DNA from: a candidate division TA06 bacterium SM23_40
Lineage (GTDB): Bacteria > LJUI01 > SM1-40
Assembly (NCBI GenBank): GCA_001303705.1
Contig: LJUI01000115.1
Coordinates: 1 to 8,094, forward strand
DNA length: 8,094 bases
Reading direction: 5' to 3'
This document shows, piece after piece, positions 5,352 to 8,094 of this stretch (its first letter is position 1; each line of letters begins with the position of its first letter). Both the position numbers and the translations under genes were made by a program. The notes beneath the pieces were generated by a model. It did no database searches. It was not told the DNA's origin and saw only the letters and a program-made list of their open reading frames with translations.

Positions 5352-7168
5352 CGATGAGCGATGCCAGCGAGATCACCTCCATCCTGGCAACCGACTGCGG
5401 CAGCACCACCACGAAGGCGATCCTGATCGAGAAGCGCGGTGATGAGTTCCGGCTCGTGGTGCGCGGCGAGGCGCCGACGACGGTGGAGGCCCCCTTTGAG
5501 GACGTGACGCGGGGCGCGCTCAATGCTATCCGTGAGGTCGAGGAGCTGGCCGGCCGCAAGTTCCTCGACGGCGAGCAGATCATACGGCCGCGACGGAGTG
5601 AGACCGAGGGGACTGATATCTACATCTCAACGTCGAGCGCCGGAGGCGGTCTCCAGATGATGGTCGCCGGTGTCGTCAAGACGATGACCGCCGAGAGCGC
5701 GGCACGCGCAGCCCTAGGTGCGGGGGCGATCGTGATGGATACGCTCGCCACCAACGACGGGCGATTGCCCCACGAGCGGGTGGCGAGGATACGAGCCCTG
5801 CGGCCAGACATGATCCTGCTCTCAGGGGGCGTTGATGGCGGCACTATCTCCCACGTTGTGGAGCTCGCCGAACTGATCGCCGCCGCCGATCCCAAGCCGC
5901 GGTTCGGGACGGGCTACCGGCTTCCGGTCATCTTCGCAGGGAACAAGGATGCGAGGGAGCCTGTGAAGGAGACCCTGGAGTCGAAGTCCGCTCTCGACAT
6001 CGTCGAGAACCTGCGTCCCGTCCTGGAGCGCGAGAATCTCGGTCCGGCGCGGGACAAGATACACGACCTGTTCATGGAACATGTGATGGCTCACGCCCCC
6101 GGGTACAAGAAGCTGATGAGGTGGACAGAGGTGCCGATCATGCCCACTCCGGGAGCCGTGGGACTATTGATTGACACGATGGGGCGCAAGGAGAAGATCG
6201 AGGCGATGGGCGTGGATATCGGAGGCGCGACGACCGACGTCTTCTCGCGTTTCAAGGATGTCTTCAATCGCACGGTGAGCGCCAATCTGGGGATGAGCTA
6301 CTCGATCTCGAATGTCCTCAGCGAGGCAGGGCTCCCCAATATCGTCCGTTGGATTCCGTTCAAGGTTCACGAGATCGATCTGCGCAACACTATCCGCAAC
6401 AAGATGATCCGGCCAACGACGATTCCCCATACGCTCAAAGAGCTCCAGATCGAGCAGGCCATCGCCCGCGAAGCACTCCGTCTCGCATTCGAGCAGCACA
6501 AGTCGATGGCCGTGGGGCTCAAGGGGATCCAGCAGGAGAGGACGATCTCCGATGCATTCGACCAGACGGCGACCGGGGCGACACTCGTCGATATGATGTC
6601 GCTCAGTATCATCGTCGGATCGGGCGGCGCGCTCTCCCACGCGCCCAGGCGCTCTCAGGCAGCGCTCATGCTGATCGATGCGTTCCTCCCCGAGGGCGTG
6701 ACGAGGCTTGCGGTCGACTCGATCTTCATGATGCCGCAGCTCGGCGTGCTCTCCACGGTCCACGAGAAGGCTGCCACCGATGTCTTCGATCGAGACTGTC
6801 TCATCAAACTCGGCACCTGCATCGCACCTGTGGGAACGGGGAAGGCGGGGGCGAGGGCGATCCGCGTCTCGGCGGCCCTGCCGGATGGGCGGAACGAGGA
6901 GCGGGAGGTAGGATTCGGTGAGATGGCCGCTATTCCCCTTGGCGTGGGTGAGAACGCGGAGGTCGAGATCAACCCCGAACGGGGGTTCGATATGGGTGCA
7001 GGGAGGGGGAAGGAGCTGCGTCGGACGGTTGAAGGCGGCGTCGTCGGGATCATTATCGACGCCCGTGGCCGTCCGTTCCAGCTCCCCGAGGATGACGATG
7101 AGCGAATCAGGAAGCTGATGGAGTGGGAGACCGTGCTCGACGTCTATCCTGAACGGAGCAGCAGTTGA
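5348..7168 (+). CDS. MutL/GlmL-family ASKHA ATPase (glutamate mutase L-like)
   Basis: This 606-residue protein belongs to the glutamate-mutase-associated MutL/GlmL family, not the mismatch-repair MutL. It has actin/Hsp70-fold ATPase motifs twice. An N-terminal phosphate loop TDCGSTTTKA (15-24) is followed by LLSGGVDGG (157-165). A second phosphate loop, GVDIGGATTDVFS (288-300), is followed by IIVGSGGALSH (421-431). The C-terminus carries a typical IPLGVGENAEVEI...GFDMGAGRGK...VVGIIIDARGRP block. In clostridial glutamate mutase operons this family is thought to help reactivate or assemble the B12 enzyme. Here no mutase subunit is nearby, so the client is unknown. AAGGAG (5337-5342) lies five bases before ATG 5348, and ATG 5354 is an alternative. 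The next gene begins 39 bp downstream. Confidence 0.9.
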   Translation: MTMSDASEITSILATDCGSTTTKAILIEKRGDEFRLVVRGEAPTTVEAPFEDVTRGALNAIREVEELAGRKFLDGEQIIRPRRSETEGTDIYISTSSAGGGLQMMVAGVVKTMTAESAARAALGAGAIVMDTLATNDGRLPHERVARIRALRPDMILLSGGVDGGTISHVVELAELIAAADPKPRFGTGYRLPVIFAGNKDAREPVKETLESKSALDIVENLRPVLERENLGPARDKIHDLFMEHVMAHAPGYKKLMRWTEVPIMPTPGAVGLLIDTMGRKEKIEAMGVDIGGATTDVFSRFKDVFNRTVSANLGMSYSISNVLSEAGLPNIVRWIPFKVHEIDLRNTIRNKMIRPTTIPHTLKELQIEQAIAREALRLAFEQHKSMAVGLKGIQQERTISDAFDQTATGATLVDMMSLSIIVGSGGALSHAPRRSQAALMLIDAFLPEGVTRLAVDSIFMMPQLGVLSTVHEKAATDVFDRDCLIKLGTCIAPVGTGKAGARAIRVSAALPDGRNEEREVGFGEMAAIPLGVGENAEVEINPERGFDMGAGRGKELRRTVEGGVVGIIIDARGRPFQLPEDDDERIRKLMEWETVLDVYPERSSS

Positions 7169-7207
7169 GGGCTCGGCGCATTTCTACGGTTTCAAGGGAG
7201 ATTCCGC

Positions 7208-8094
7208 ATGGCACATGCATATACGCCTGGACTGACCGTGACGGAGAGGACAGTCGTGCGCAAGGAGCGCCGTCTTCCGCTTGCCGGCGATGTCATCGTG
7301 GCTCGCGAGGATAAGGTGAAGGCGGAGACGATCGTCGCCCGTACCAACCTTCCGGGAAACGTACAGACGATCAATGTCGCGGGCAGGCTCTCTCTCCCGC
7401 CCGAGGATATCCACGAGAGCATGGCGGTCGGAGTCGGCGATGCAGTGAAGAAGGGTGACATCGTCGCCCATACCAAGGGATTCTTCGGGTTGTTGAAGTC
7501 CACCTGCCGCGCTCCTGCCGAGGGCACGATCGAGAGCATCTCCGACATCACCGGTCAGGTCATCTTGCGGGAGCCTCCCCTGCCTGTCGAGGTCGCAGCA
7601 TACATCGATGGCGTGGTGACCGAGGTCATGGAACATGAGGGCGCGGTGATTGAGGCGCTCGGGACGTTCGTTCAGGGCATCTTCGGCATCGGTGGGGAGC
7701 GGTACGGAACGATCAAGAAGGTATGCGATGATCCCTCGGACATCCTTACGGATAAGGAGATCGATGAGGAGTGTCGCGGGGCGGTCCTCATCGGCGGTGC
7801 GTTGGCCACGAGTGAGGCGATCAAGCGGGCGATCGCGGTCGGGGCGCGCGGCGTGGTGGTCGGGGGCATGGACGACCGCGATCTCAGGGGGTTCCTCGGG
7901 TATGATATAGGTGTGGCGATCACCGGCGCCGAGGACATCGACGTGACGGTCATCGTGACGGAAGGCTTCGGCCGGATGAGCATGGCAGACAAGACATTCC
8001 GGCTTCTCACATCTCATGAGGGGCACAAGGCGTCGATGAACGGTGCGACGCAGATTCGCGCAGGGGTCATCCGCCCCGAGGTTATCGTTCCGCT
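7208..8094 (+). CDS. Barrel-sandwich-hybrid-like protein of unknown function (3' end outside window)
   Basis: 295 residues are visible with no stop. AAGGGAG (7194-7200) lies seven bases before ATG 7208. Residues 20-120 resemble a biotinyl/lipoyl-type barrel-sandwich hybrid: AGDVIV (26-31), VGVGDAVKKGDIVAHTKG (74-91), CRAPAEGTIESIS (100-112) and VILREPP. The lysine hairpin of true lipoyl or biotin carriers is not evident, so it is probably a structural or binding barrel. A glycine-rich segment AYIDGVVTEV...FVQGIFGIGGERYG (131-167) follows. A Rossmann-like alternating part then has GAVLIGGALATSEAIKRAI (191-209), ARGVVVGGMDD (213-223), GYDIGVAITG (231-240), VTVIVTEGFG (246-255) and SMNGATQIRAGVIRPEV. 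I know of no characterised homologue. The tight spacing after the ATPase suggests a shared process. Confidence 0.85.
   Translation, partial: MAHAYTPGLTVTERTVVRKERRLPLAGDVIVAREDKVKAETIVARTNLPGNVQTINVAGRLSLPPEDIHESMAVGVGDAVKKGDIVAHTKGFFGLLKSTCRAPAEGTIESISDITGQVILREPPLPVEVAAYIDGVVTEVMEHEGAVIEALGTFVQGIFGIGGERYGTIKKVCDDPSDILTDKEIDEECRGAVLIGGALATSEAIKRAIAVGARGVVVGGMDDRDLRGFLGYDIGVAITGAEDIDVTVIVTEGFGRMSMADKTFRLLTSHEGHKASMNGATQIRAGVIRPEVIVP

Noticed and set aside
6164-6763. 199-codon minus-strand open frame
   Set aside because: It is antisense to the MutL-like ATPase, and its peptide is charged and patternless.
5348-7168. DNA mismatch repair MutL
   Set aside because: The protein has ASKHA phosphate loops, not the GHKL ATPase motifs of mismatch-repair MutL. 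The shared name is a coincidence.
7184-8026. 280-codon minus-strand open frame
   Set aside because: It lies antisense to the barrel-sandwich gene, is rich in D, R and H as expected for a GC-rich shadow frame, and shows no family pattern.

Overview
The window looks like chromosomal DNA from a GC-rich bacterium, probably an anaerobic or thermophilic, deep-branching lineage. Three things point to this. Near-consensus sigma-70 type promoters and Shine-Dalgarno sites show it is bacterial. The split glycine-cleavage P-protein (separate gcvPB) and the archaeal-type bifunctional fructose-1,6-bisphosphate aldolase/phosphatase are both typical of such lineages. No phylum is named, because nothing in the window fixes it. 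There are no insertion sequences, CRISPR arrays, tRNAs or rRNAs.

Left part, minus strand (1-1702): the bifunctional gluconeogenic enzyme FBPA/P (428-1528) has its own promoter near 1673-1702 and a leader of about 135 nt with hairpins. A strong inverted repeat (330-369) follows its stop. Beyond that, a reading frame runs off the left edge. It encodes two roughly 38-residue repeats resembling NHL/beta-propeller blades.

Middle part, plus strand (1754-3164): a divergent promoter drives a leader with an 8-bp GC hairpin, then a GyrI-like small-molecule-binding protein (1917-2390), then a class I SAM-dependent methyltransferase (2520-3164), possibly in the same transcript. A roughly 400-nt non-coding stretch follows. 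It holds a cloverleaf-like fold (3195-3235), a promoter (3342-3371) and a leader that can fold as a three-way junction (3391-3496).

Right part, plus strand (3566-8094): a tight operon of gcvPB (TTG start), a 117-residue conserved-looking small protein, a 606-residue MutL/GlmL-family ASKHA ATPase, and a protein with a barrel-sandwich-hybrid-like N-terminal half that runs off the right edge. The first three genes overlap (32 bp, then 4 bp) and the fourth follows after 39 bp. No glutamate mutase or other B12 mutase subunit is visible, and gcvPA, gcvT and gcvH are not adjacent upstream. The small protein, ATPase and barrel protein therefore look like an uncharacterised functional unit attached to glycine decarboxylation. 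This is the most interesting part of the window. Its function is inference, not demonstrated.
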